A stretch of 58,198 bases of DNA, taken from positions 1 through 58,198 of the forward strand of contig NZ_JABXKI010000414.1 of assembly GCF_017115095.1 (NCBI RefSeq), in the 5' to 3' direction. This DNA comes from Nostoc sp. NMS4. Lineage in GTDB: Bacteria; Cyanobacteriota; Cyanobacteriia; Cyanobacteriales; Nostocaceae. The notes below the pieces were generated by a model, which was not told where the DNA came from, did not search any database, and worked only from the letters and a program-made list of their open reading frames with translations. A program made the position numbers and the translations under genes. The number at the start of each line of letters is the position of its first letter. Position 1 is the stretch's first letter. Of the stretch, positions 1 to 7,763 are shown one piece after another.

Positions 1-129
1 GTTTTCAAAGTCTTAGATCCCCCCAACCCCCCTTAAAAAGGGGGGCGAAGAGTCTGTTAAAGTCCCCCTTTTTAAGGGGGATTTAGGGGGATCTAAAAAG
101 TTAGGAGGCTAAATAAATAGTTTGAAAAC
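1..129. repeat. Large palindromic interspersed repeat with terminal inverted repeats
   Basis: Nine bases at 1-9 (gttttcaaa) are exactly inverted at 121-129 (tttgaaaac). Inside, 15-94 forms nested inverted repeats of C-runs and G-runs, starting with agatcccccc and ending with ggggggatct-like sequence. There are also two local hairpins of the form CCCCC-TTTTT-AAGGGGG. It encodes nothing. Ends plus a central cruciform suggest a MITE-like element; similar G/C-run palindromes are widespread in Nostoc genomes. The true left end may lie outside the window. Confidence 0.6.
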
Positions 130-179
130 ACGCCCTAGTGGTCTATCGCAAAAGTTTTAATAGGTTTGTAGTAAGCACT

Positions 180-332
180 TTAGTGCTTGAATATTTGAGG
201 ACTAAAGCGCTCACTATCACCACACCAGCGTAAATCGTCGAGATACGTTTGCCCCCAGTCTCTACCTCCTTCAATACCATGAGCAATAGTTTGCCCGATA
301 ACAGGCATCTTCATAATCGAATCAAAATCCAT
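180..332 (-). CDS. Hypothetical small protein (50 aa), possibly a gene remnant
   Basis: An ATG-initiated frame of 50 residues starts MDFDSIMKMPVIGQ and includes GGRDWGQTYLDDLRWCGD. I recognise no family. The last roughly 12 codons lie in a palindromic stretch (about 171-216, cacttt-agtgctt followed by aggactaaagcgctcacta) that looks like an interspersed repeat. The C-terminus may therefore be repeat-derived and the original gene longer. A ctagtggtct motif at 135-144 matches the terminal repeat of the MITE at 14383. The stretch 333-561 up to the next gene is non-coding and shows nothing I can name. Confidence 0.3.
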   Translation of the reverse strand: MDFDSIMKMPVIGQTIAHGIEGGRDWGQTYLDDLRWCGDSERFSPQIFKH

Positions 333-561
333 AATTTTTACACCTGATTAACTGAGAAGACCTAGAGATTTCTAGCTTTAGTATTCCCCGTACTCAAAGT
401 TAAATATTGGTATTATTTAAATCTTTAATGAACTGGTGTAAATAATGCCCATAACTCAAAGCAGCTTTAAACAAAACCAGTTTCAATTTCTGAAACCAGC
501 CTGACAAAAGTTGTAAAAAAAGTTAGGTTAGCTATAAATCACAAGCCGCACCCCAGCAGCG

Positions 562-1512
562 ATGGTAAAAGAATTAGCAATTTGCACCCGTGGACTAACT
601 AAGCAATTTGACCGACACGTTGCTGTCAATGATGTTGATTTAGAAATCCAGGCGGGGGAAGTATATGGACTGATTGGGCCCAATGGCGCGGGTAAAACAA
701 CTCTCATCCGTATGTTGGCGACTGCTGAGGAACCAACTACGGGTGAGATTTATATTAATGGCGATCGCTTACTCCGTGATAAGAGTAATCCCAAGCTCAA
801 ACGTCGTTTAGGCTACTTACCCGATGACTATCCACTGTATGAGGATTTGACAGTCTGGGACTACCTAGATTATTTTGCGCGTTTGTATCGTTTGCGAGAA
901 CCACGCCGCACTCAACGTTTACATGAAGTTTTAGAACTAATCCAACTTGGAAATAAACGCAATAGTCAAATTTCTACTCTGTCGCGGGGGATGAAACAGC
1001 GCTTAAGTTTAGCGCGAACCATTATCCACGAACCGATTTTACTACTACTAGATGAGCCTGTTTCTGGGCTTGATCCCATTGCTAGAATGCACTTTCGTGA
1101 AATCATTAAGGCTTTGCAAGAAGCTGGGATGACTGTAATCATTTCTTCTCACGTCCTCAGTGATTTAGCGGAACTCTGTACTTCTGTAGGAATTATGGAA
1201 CTTGGCTTTTTGGTAGAAAGTACTTCCCTACAGCAACTTTACCAACGTCTTGCTCATCAGCAAATTGTGTTATCAACTCTGGGGAACTTAGAGACACTTT
1301 TGAGCGAACTTAAATGTCATCCTTTGGTACAAGAGTGGGAGGTGATACCAGGAAAAAATAGTGTGCGGGTGAATTTTTCGGGTAAAGATGAAGATAGTGC
1401 TGAGTTATTGCGATCGCTAATCAAAGCAGGTATTCCCCTGACTGATTTTCACTGTACGCAAGAAGACTTAGAAAGTATTTTCTTAAAATTAGGTCACAAA
1501 CAAGCATCTTGA
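562..1512 (+). CDS. ABC transporter ATP-binding protein
   Basis: This is the cytoplasmic ATPase of an ABC-2 type exporter, 316 aa. Visible motifs are Walker A GPNGAGKTT at residues 39-47, the signature LSRGMKQ at 140-146, Walker B ILLLLDEP at 159-166 with the D-loop SGLDP, and the switch histidine in SSH near 197. After residue 215 a roughly 100-residue C-terminal extension follows, as in the CcmA/NatA-like branch of exporters. The Q-loop position reads YLPDD rather than containing a glutamine. The stop is 46 bases before the permease gene at 1559, so the two form one transcription unit and one complex. The substrate cannot be told from sequence. Confidence 0.93.
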   Translation: MVKELAICTRGLTKQFDRHVAVNDVDLEIQAGEVYGLIGPNGAGKTTLIRMLATAEEPTTGEIYINGDRLLRDKSNPKLKRRLGYLPDDYPLYEDLTVWDYLDYFARLYRLREPRRTQRLHEVLELIQLGNKRNSQISTLSRGMKQRLSLARTIIHEPILLLLDEPVSGLDPIARMHFREIIKALQEAGMTVIISSHVLSDLAELCTSVGIMELGFLVESTSLQQLYQRLAHQQIVLSTLGNLETLLSELKCHPLVQEWEVIPGKNSVRVNFSGKDEDSAELLRSLIKAGIPLTDFHCTQEDLESIFLKLGHKQAS

Positions 1513-1558
1513 TACGTCAATAAATATCACTCCCCATTTTTGGAGATTTTTTCATACT

Positions 1559-3169
1559 ATGCTCAATTTAATAGATAAAATCGGCGATTGGAATCCGCAA
1601 CTATTGCGGGAACTCAAAGGAAGGCTAAAGTTTTTTAATGTAGCGATCGCAGTTGCGATATCCTTACTACTGCAATGGATAGTTTTTTCGTATCAGTTAC
1701 AAGAATTTCCCGATGATAACTGGTGGCTGGAGCATTGGGAACATACATTTGTAACGGTGAGTGTAATTTTTATATTTACACTATTGCTTGGAGGAACTTA
1801 TTTACTAATCAATGATTTAGCCAAAGAAGAAACTCGCGGTACGCTAAATTTTCTCCGTCTTAGTCCCCAATCAGAAACAACTATCTTGACTGGCAAGTTA
1901 CTAGGAGTTCCGAGTTTAATTTATCTCATCGTCTTAGTAGCAGTTCCCTTACATTTGTGGGCTGGGTTTTCTGCCCAAATTGCCTTTAGTTACATTTTGA
2001 GTTTCTACGCAATTCTTGCAGCTAACTGTATTTTCTTCTACAGCGCAGCACTACTATTTGGCTTACTTAGTCGTTGGTTTAGCGGTTTTCAGCCTTGGTT
2101 AGGTAGTGGTGCAGTTTTCCTTTCTCTGTTCATCACGATGGTGCTGGCATCCTCTGATAGCAATAGTTTAAATAATGCAACTGTTTGGTTTAGACTATTG
2201 AATCCTTGGGATGCCACAAATTATTTATTTCCTAACTTGTTCCATGTATACAATGGTTCTCCCTTAATAAACTGGCAGTTTTTCTATTTACCATTAGGGA
2301 CAAATGTTATTATTGTTGTTGGCTTCCATTTGCTCAACTTTGGATTGTGCAGCTACGGAATTTGGCAAGCTATTAAGCGCTGCTTCCGTAATCCTCAAGC
2401 CTCAATAATCAGCAAGAAGCAAAGTTATTTACTAGTAGCATTTTGCCAGTTGATGATGTGGGGATTTACCCTACAAATTAGTATAAATAATAGTAGATGG
2501 GATGAGCAGATTTGGGAAAATCTACTTTTGCTAGCAGTGTACAACTTGGTGTTGATTTTAAGTTTAATTGCCGTTCTTTCCCCTCACCGTCAAGATGTAC
2601 AAGATTGGGCAAGATATCGACATCAGGGAGTTTCTAACCATAAGAGTATTTGGCAGGATCTAATTTGGGCGGAAAAAAGCCCTGCACTCGTGGCGATCGC
2701 GATTAATCTGACAATTGTTACTATCCCCTGGCTAGTTTGGATTTCATTTACATCTGTTTTTGATGCGAATGATGGCCAAACTTGGCTGAGTAACGATCTG
2801 GGCAGGTTGAAAGTACTTTTAGCGATCGCTTTGTCTATCAGCTTAATGATGATTTACACTACCATCGCCCAATTCATACTTTTGCTGAAAACTCCTAAGC
2901 GTTCTTTCTGGGCAATTGGGACTTTAAGTGGTGCAACATTTTTACCTCCGATGATTTTAGAATTTATCGGTATCTCGTCGTCGAATCATCCTAATGTCTG
3001 GTTATTTTCAACTTTTCCTTGGGCAGCTATACAATACTCTGAGGTGACAACAATTTTTATGGCACTCTTAGCTGATTTGAGTGTTTTAGTGTTGCTAAAT
3101 TTCCAGTTAAGAAAGCGGGTGAGATTAGTCGGTGAATCTGCTACGAAAGCATTATTAGCAGGGCGTTAA
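1559..3169 (+). CDS. ABC-2 type exporter permease
   Basis: This 536-residue integral membrane protein has about twelve hydrophobic segments, the first near residues 25-47 and others near 65-85, 115-135 and 145-170. It follows the ATPase gene at 562 and is its likely membrane partner. A cytoplasmic stretch around residues 85-110 (KEETRGTLNFLRLSPQS) resembles the coupling region seen in ABC-2 permeases before the second membrane segment. It is longer than a minimal ABC-2 permease (about 250-400 aa), with extra C-terminal helices, so one polypeptide may carry both membrane halves. Function in export is inferred from context and topology; the cargo is unknown. Confidence 0.85.
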   Translation: MLNLIDKIGDWNPQLLRELKGRLKFFNVAIAVAISLLLQWIVFSYQLQEFPDDNWWLEHWEHTFVTVSVIFIFTLLLGGTYLLINDLAKEETRGTLNFLRLSPQSETTILTGKLLGVPSLIYLIVLVAVPLHLWAGFSAQIAFSYILSFYAILAANCIFFYSAALLFGLLSRWFSGFQPWLGSGAVFLSLFITMVLASSDSNSLNNATVWFRLLNPWDATNYLFPNLFHVYNGSPLINWQFFYLPLGTNVIIVVGFHLLNFGLCSYGIWQAIKRCFRNPQASIISKKQSYLLVAFCQLMMWGFTLQISINNSRWDEQIWENLLLLAVYNLVLILSLIAVLSPHRQDVQDWARYRHQGVSNHKSIWQDLIWAEKSPALVAIAINLTIVTIPWLVWISFTSVFDANDGQTWLSNDLGRLKVLLAIALSISLMMIYTTIAQFILLLKTPKRSFWAIGTLSGATFLPPMILEFIGISSSNHPNVWLFSTFPWAAIQYSEVTTIFMALLADLSVLVLLNFQLRKRVRLVGESATKALLAGR

Positions 3170-3181
3170 ATTAGTTAAATT

Positions 3182-3214
3182 AGATCCCCGACTTCTTAAA
3201 GAAGTCGGGGATCT
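3182..3214. repeat. Perfect 33-bp palindrome (GATCCCCGACTTCTT family)
   Basis: The two arms agatccccgacttctt and agaagtcggggatct pair perfectly around a central AA. It lies 12 bases after the exporter permease stop and before the pentapeptide gene. A degenerate copy is at 15503-15531. It could act as a transcription terminator for the exporter operon, but it lacks a T-tract and belongs to a dispersed palindrome family, so I call it a repeat. Confidence 0.75.
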
Positions 3215-3237
3215 GACATCGTTAAATTTTAAGAATA

Positions 3238-3720
3238 ATGTTAAATACCCCTATTCAAGACTTACGCTATACAGCCATCAATTTTTTAGAAAAAACTCCC
3301 CCTCAACGTCTACAAATTCTGAAACAACTGGGCATAGCTCGTTATGAGTTTTTAACTAAAATACGACTAAATGAAGCAAATATTATCTGTATGATGCGGT
3401 TTTTTAAATATCCAAGTCAGCTAAAGTTCCCTAATCTTATCGGAGCCGATTTATCTGGTTTAATTTTAGATGGCGTAAACTTCATTCGAGGAAACTTATC
3501 AGAAGCAAATCTACAAGGTAGTAGTTTAATCGATGCAGACCTTTTATTTGTAAATTTTACGAAAGCCGACTTGAGAAATGCAAATTTACGCGGTGCAACT
3601 CTGAACGAGACTATTTGGTTAGAGACTCTAGTAGATAAGTGTCAGCTTGGTGTCGGTACTGGTTTAAATCATCTACAACGTCAAGATTTAGAGCTACGCG
3701 GAGCTATATTTAATTCTTGA
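3238..3720 (+). CDS. Pentapeptide-repeat protein
   Basis: The protein has 160 aa. From about residue 75 to 130 it shows tandem A(D/N)LXX-type pentapeptides: [55 protein letters not shown]. Such repeats fold as a right-handed quadrilateral beta-helix. The N-terminal 70 residues are mostly helical and not recognised. There is no signal peptide or membrane segment, so it is likely cytoplasmic. Pentapeptide proteins are numerous in filamentous cyanobacteria and few have known functions; none can be assigned here. Confidence 0.85.
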   Translation: MLNTPIQDLRYTAINFLEKTPPQRLQILKQLGIARYEFLTKIRLNEANIICMMRFFKYPSQLKFPNLIGADLSGLILDGVNFIRGNLSEANLQGSSLIDADLLFVNFTKADLRNANLRGATLNETIWLETLVDKCQLGVGTGLNHLQRQDLELRGAIFNS

Positions 3721-3784
3721 GAAGTTGGTAATGAAAACACAAAAAATTATAAGATGATTAAATTGCAATTGACTAGATAAATTA

Positions 3785-4948
3785 ATGAATATTAAGCTAC
3801 CCAAAAAATTGATGTTGCTGGGTTCAGGAGAACTAGGTAAAGAATTTGCGATCGCTGCTCAACGTCTTGGTAATTATGTGATTGCTGTTGACCGCTACAC
3901 CAATGCTCCGGCGATGCAGGTTGCTGATGCTTATGAAGTGATTTCTATGCTCAGTGCTGATGATTTAGAAGCTGTAGTGAAAAAACATCAGCCAGATATT
4001 ATTATACCAGAAATTGAAGCAATTAGAACAGAAAAACTTCTGGAATTTGAACAGCGAGGGATTACAGTTATTCCGACGGCGGCTGCTACTAACTATACAA
4101 TGAACCGCGACAGAATTCGGGAACTGGCACATCAAGAATTGGGCATTAGAACGGCTAAATATGGTTATGCAGTTACTTTAGAAGAATTAATTAAAATTTC
4201 TGATAAAATTGGCTTTCCTAATGTTGTTAAACCTGTGATGTCATCCTCTGGTAAAGGTCAGTCTGTTGTTACCGATAACAATCAGGTTGAGAAGGCTTGG
4301 AATTATGCGATCGCTAATTCTAGAGGAGACAGTCAAAAGGTGATTGTAGAAGAATTTATTAACTTTGAAATTGAGATAACTTTACTGACAATTAAACAGT
4401 GGAATGCACCGACAATTTTCTGCTCTCCCATTGGTCATCGCCAAGAACGAGGCGATTATCAAGAATCGTGGCAACCCGCAGAAATTGTTGAAGATAAAAT
4501 ATTAAAAGCTCAAGAAATAGCGATAAAAGTCACTGATGCTTTAGGAGGAGCCGGGATTTTTGGTGTTGAATTTTTCATTACCAAAGATGAAGTGATTTTT
4601 TCTGAGCTTTCTCCCAGACCGCACGATACGGGAATGGTGACATTAATCTCACAAAATCTCAATGAATTTGAATTACATTTACGGGCTATTTTAAACTTGC
4701 CAATTCCTCATATACAACAGTTAGGAGCTTCAGCAAGTGCGGTAATTTTAGCTTACGAAAAATCTGATTCTATTACTTTTAGTGGTGTAGCTGATGCTTT
4801 GTCAGAAAAAGATGTAGATATTAAATTATTTGGTAAACCTAATGCTCATCCATATCGGCGAATGGGCGTAGCTTTGGCGAAAGGTATGAATGTCAAAGAG
4901 GCTAGGGAAAAGGCTACTAAAGCCGCAAGTAAAATCACAATTAGTTGA
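3785..4948 (+). CDS. purT: Formate-dependent phosphoribosylglycinamide formyltransferase (PurT)
   Basis: PurT makes formylglycinamide ribonucleotide from glycinamide ribonucleotide, formate and ATP in de novo purine synthesis. The 387-aa length matches the family (about 390). The N-terminal nucleotide-binding start reads KLMLLGSGELGKE. The ATP-grasp domain follows with VVKPVMSSSGKGQS near residues 150-165, the VEEFI strand, and the metal-binding region EVIFSELSPRPHDTGMVTL near residues 270-290. The C-terminal biotin-carboxylase-like subdomain ends with GVALAKG. It is a single gene with its own upstream gap of 64 bases. PurT does not need folate, unlike PurN. Confidence 0.95.
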   Translation: MNIKLPKKLMLLGSGELGKEFAIAAQRLGNYVIAVDRYTNAPAMQVADAYEVISMLSADDLEAVVKKHQPDIIIPEIEAIRTEKLLEFEQRGITVIPTAAATNYTMNRDRIRELAHQELGIRTAKYGYAVTLEELIKISDKIGFPNVVKPVMSSSGKGQSVVTDNNQVEKAWNYAIANSRGDSQKVIVEEFINFEIEITLLTIKQWNAPTIFCSPIGHRQERGDYQESWQPAEIVEDKILKAQEIAIKVTDALGGAGIFGVEFFITKDEVIFSELSPRPHDTGMVTLISQNLNEFELHLRAILNLPIPHIQQLGASASAVILAYEKSDSITFSGVADALSEKDVDIKLFGKPNAHPYRRMGVALAKGMNVKEAREKATKAASKITIS

Positions 4949-4982
4949 GAGGTTTTATTACAAATAGTCGCCAAAACTTGAT

Positions 4983-5025
4983 ATAAATCCCTTCTGCCCT
5001 CTGCCCTCTGCCTTTCTTCGATAAA
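4983..5025. repeat. Heptamer tandem repeat array (three units), left direct copy
   Basis: The sequence ataaatcccttctgcc is followed by CTGCCCT-type heptamers and ends tttcttcgataaa. A direct copy with one more heptamer lies at 6059-6108. It is a short tandemly repeated repetitive sequence (STRR) typical of heterocystous cyanobacteria. The two copies bracket the two-gene unit at 5121-5926. Confidence 0.8.
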
Positions 5026-5120
5026 GGCTCGTGGCTGATGAAAAATTTTAAGGGCAAGTGGTTAGACGTGAGTTGGTTTTGGGTTTTCTAGGTATAGTCC
5101 TATTCCAATCGTGAAATTTT

Positions 5121-5378
5121 ATGACGAATCAGGAAAAGCCTGAGCTTGACGAAAAGACCTCCAAAAATCAAGTCAGTCCCTTTGTGTCCCTATTGGTGAT
5201 AATTTCAGCTATATTCATAATTTTTGCTTTGCTCAATGATGCGATCAATACACCTTTGGTTCGGTCGTTTGATGATGCTGCTAGACGAGCTAAAATCGAT
5301 GCTTGCGAAAGTCATCGTGCCTTTGCTGAAAATAAATCACCAGATGATGACTGTTCAAAGCTTGGGGATGACCAATGA
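5121..5378 (+). CDS. Hypothetical small membrane protein (85 aa)
   Basis: The N-terminus is polar (MTNQEKPELDEKTSKNQ), then one membrane span at about residues 19-40 (VSPFVSLLVIISAIFIIFAL). A charged 45-residue tail follows, with two cysteines (DACESH and DDDCSKL) that could form a disulfide if the tail is exported. I do not recognise a family. Its TGA stop overlaps the ATG of the next gene in an ATGA arrangement (5375-5378), so the two are translationally coupled and probably work together. The pair is flanked by direct heptamer-repeat arrays. Confidence 0.65.
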   Translation: MTNQEKPELDEKTSKNQVSPFVSLLVIISAIFIIFALLNDAINTPLVRSFDDAARRAKIDACESHRAFAENKSPDDDCSKLGDDQ

Positions 5379-5926
5379 AAAGCAACGCACCTTTTTTGAC
5401 ACCTAATCCTCAAGAATTTAAATTACGCATTGTTTGGAGTATTGATTCAGTCACTAAAATGGTGGCTGAGTTTTCAAACTGTAAATGGCTTCCCCGAATT
5501 GGTGAAACTCTCGTTTTGCCAATAGATGAGACGCACAAACCTGATTATTGGCGCAAGTTCAAGGTATTTGATGTTGTCTATGATTTCCAGAATCAGACTA
5601 CTAGGGTTTTGTGCAGCCTTGTGAAGTCATCGATTCCGCCAGATGCAAAAACACTAATCCAGGAACTCGAAAAACCCAAAGATAGATGGGATGTCTGGGA
5701 ACAAGCGATGCAGACAACACCTGTATCCAAGCCAATAGAAATAGAAAATGATTTTGGGCTTGAATATCAACTTTCTCAGATCGACACTGAGGAAGATGTA
5801 GATGAGTGCTTGCGGGTGCTGAGAGCAGAGCTTTTGAATCCAACATCAGTACCTAAGCCTGTAAAAAATGAAAAATACGTAGATGAGGATCTAGAGTCTC
5901 TCAGGAAAAACCTAGACGAATTGTGA
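5375..5926 (+). CDS. Hypothetical protein (183 aa), coupled to upstream membrane protein
   Basis: This is a soluble protein with no signal peptide or membrane span. The first roughly 90 residues look like a compact beta-rich domain (EFKLRIVWSIDSVTKMVAEF, then IGETLVLPID and WRKFKVFDVVYDFQNQTTRV). The acidic, helical C-terminal half has two similar helices, TEEDVDECLRVLRAELLN and EKYVDEDLESLRKNLDEL, which read as an imperfect internal repeat. No family is recognised. It starts inside the stop codon of the 85-aa membrane protein gene, so the two are likely partners. Confidence 0.7.
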   Translation: MKSNAPFLTPNPQEFKLRIVWSIDSVTKMVAEFSNCKWLPRIGETLVLPIDETHKPDYWRKFKVFDVVYDFQNQTTRVLCSLVKSSIPPDAKTLIQELEKPKDRWDVWEQAMQTTPVSKPIEIENDFGLEYQLSQIDTEEDVDECLRVLRAELLNPTSVPKPVKNEKYVDEDLESLRKNLDEL

Positions 5927-5932
5927 GTCACT

Positions 5933-5962
5933 CTAGCGTTGTCTGATTTGTAGTAACGCTAG
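5933..5962 (+). terminator. Stem-loop after the two-gene unit
   Basis: An 8-bp inverted repeat (ctagcgtt at 5933-5940 and aacgctag at 5955-5962) with a 14-base loop begins 7 bases after the stop of the 183-aa gene. There is no clean T-run, so its role as terminator is only suggested. Confidence 0.3.
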
Positions 5963-6058
5963 GGCGAAATATTCAGTTTTCAAGGTTCTGTTACCCAAGG
6001 CAGAGGAAACGATGCCTGAAGACATCTCACAGGGCATTTATGCCGTAAATGGCTAATG

Positions 6059-6108
6059 ATAAATCCCTTCTGCCTTCTGCCCTCTGCCCTCTGCCTTTCT
6101 TCGGTAAA
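6059..6108. repeat. Heptamer tandem repeat array (four units), right direct copy
   Basis: Same start (ataaatcccttctgcc) and same end (tttcttcggtaaa) as the array at 4983-5025, but exactly 7 bases longer, that is one more CTGCCTT-type unit. It is in direct orientation relative to the left copy. The 130 bases between it and the preceding gene show nothing else recognisable. Confidence 0.8.
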
Positions 6109-6155
6109 CGTTTTCACCTTAAGTTGATACGTATGACTAACCCAATTGAGAACTG

Positions 6156-7517
6156 CTATTTTGTAGCACTGTTAGACGAACCAATCGCAGCGACTGGATT
6201 TGTCTGATTCAGGTAATCGTAAACAAGGTGGGAAACTTGACGAATAAAGTCTCTCCCTCTGCTGTCCTTATAGGGGCGGGTGACGAAGATAGCCGCCAAG
6301 TAGCGCTTACCATTGGGCATAGTAACAAATCCCGCATCGCCGATGAGAAAGCCGATATCTCCGGTTTTGTTGGCGATGACAGCACCTTTACCCAAACCGG
6401 CGGGTAACAGTGTATGAATTGTGGTGTGGCGCAGAATATCTAAGGCTTGTTCTCGACTCTGTAAAGAAACTAGCTTGTTGTTCACAACTAAAGCCAGCAC
6501 CCGCGCCATATCTTGAGAACTTGTGGTGTTGGTTCCTCTCAAGTCAGCTAAAAGATGGCGAATTACTGTGTCTTTCAGTCCCCAACTACGGAAACGCTGA
6601 TTTAGTTTCGCCGCTCCACCTAAGCGATCGATAATCATGTTAGTGGCAGTATTATCACTAATGGTAATCATCTTAGTGATGGTTTCCAAGGCTGTGTATT
6701 TCTTCCCAACTCGTTCATACTGCATACTTCCAGAACCATTGGTAACTAAGTCACGCCGCATAGTCAGGTTTTCCTGAAGGGTGACTTTACCAGCATCTAA
6801 ATCCTGGAAAAAGGCGATGAGAATTGGTAGTTTGATTGTACTAGCTGCGGGGAAAACGCGATCGCCTCCAATATCCAAATAATCCCCAGTATCCAAATCC
6901 AGAAAAAACATTCCTGTTTTCAGAAAGCTGTAGCGACTCATCAAGGCTTTAATTTGAGGTTCCAGCGCTTTCATCGGTGAATGCATCGGAACGACACCAG
7001 CGAACAGAGTGCTATTATCTATGACTGCTGGAGAAAGACTCGGAGTGATTTCTAAATATTTCGGCTGGGTTGCAGCCAATGGTACTGGTTTGGGTAACTG
7101 TACAGACCAATGATTACGGGATTCCTCTTGCAGTTGCACTTGTGCTAAATCAAAGGTGTAACCAGGCGCTAAAGTAACTACCATGCGGGTAGTCTCTGCA
7201 TTAAACTGCTCGATACGAATGTCTTTAATTACTAACCCCACTCTTTGACTAGTCTGTGGATATCCTAGTCTAACTCCAGGTAAATCAATTACTAGACGAG
7301 TTGGGTTGGTAAGTAGTTGTACCTTCGGTTGAACATTCTCATCTGTGGTGAAGTCCAGATGATTGCGATTACTATCAAAATGCCAATTTGCGATGGCTAC
7401 GCCCGCCGCAGGCATCGCAGCATTAGCTTTGACAGTGGAGCCAAACAGGAGCAAGCTTAAGAAACTGGGTAGAAGCCAGCTAAATTTTACAATGTTTTCT
7501 TTGTGTGTGAGTAGCAT
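6156..7517 (-). CDS. AMIN-domain plus class A beta-lactamase-like serine hydrolase
   Basis: This is a 453-aa envelope protein. A signal peptide (KFSWLLPSFLSLLLFGSTVKANA) is followed by an AMIN-type beta domain at about residues 40-145 (TRLVIDLPGV, IRIEQFNAETTRMVVTL), which targets periplasmic peptidoglycan-associated proteins. Then comes a class A beta-lactamase/D-Ala-D-Ala peptidase fold. The catalytic motifs are STIK (residues 226-229, nucleophile Ser and general-base Lys), SDN (287-289) and KTG (384-386). The deacylating Glu of the omega loop is not obvious, so a peptidoglycan-interacting or weak lactamase role is as likely as antibiotic resistance. The frame extends 22 codons upstream to a TTG at 7583, but I prefer ATG 7517, which gives a normal signal peptide. 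Confidence 0.85.
   Translation of the reverse strand: MLLTHKENIVKFSWLLPSFLSLLLFGSTVKANAAMPAAGVAIANWHFDSNRNHLDFTTDENVQPKVQLLTNPTRLVIDLPGVRLGYPQTSQRVGLVIKDIRIEQFNAETTRMVVTLAPGYTFDLAQVQLQEESRNHWSVQLPKPVPLAATQPKYLEITPSLSPAVIDNSTLFAGVVPMHSPMKALEPQIKALMSRYSFLKTGMFFLDLDTGDYLDIGGDRVFPAASTIKLPILIAFFQDLDAGKVTLQENLTMRRDLVTNGSGSMQYERVGKKYTALETITKMITISDNTATNMIIDRLGGAAKLNQRFRSWGLKDTVIRHLLADLRGTNTTSSQDMARVLALVVNNKLVSLQSREQALDILRHTTIHTLLPAGLGKGAVIANKTGDIGFLIGDAGFVTMPNGKRYLAAIFVTRPYKDSRGRDFIRQVSHLVYDYLNQTNPVAAIGSSNSATK
7390..7418. repeat. Interspersed 29-bp palindromic repeat inside the coding sequence
   Basis: The stretch begins gcgatggctacg and ends ggcatcgc, with inverted GCGATG/CATCGC ends. It resembles the short GCGATG...CATCGC-type repeats dispersed in Nostoc genomes. 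On the minus strand it encodes AMPAAGVAIA at the junction between signal peptide and AMIN domain. It keeps the frame open and so looks like an in-frame insertion at a tolerant linker. Confidence 0.6.
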
Positions 7518-7763
7518 CAGCGATCGCTTTGTGTGTGAGGAAGGTTCTTGAACGAACAAAAGCCGCCCACCATTAAAGCACAAATATAAAAAGTTTTGTA
7601 AATTAATGCCCAGCGATTATCTTAAAGCAATATGGTTCAGTATTGGATTATAAAGGTTACTATCATCGGCATCAATCAAACAAATCTGGCACAGATGCAG
7701 AAAATATTAGAGGAAATTGAGACAGTACGTAAAACTTAGGTAAACATAGATTTAGTTATCTTT

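Noticed and set aside
7640..7740. A small plus-strand frame (MVQYWIIKVTIIGINQTNLAQMQ...) between the beta-lactamase-like and isomerase genes
   Set aside because: It is only about 35 codons, has no ribosome site and no family features. The helical ending could be a remnant, but support is too weak to list.
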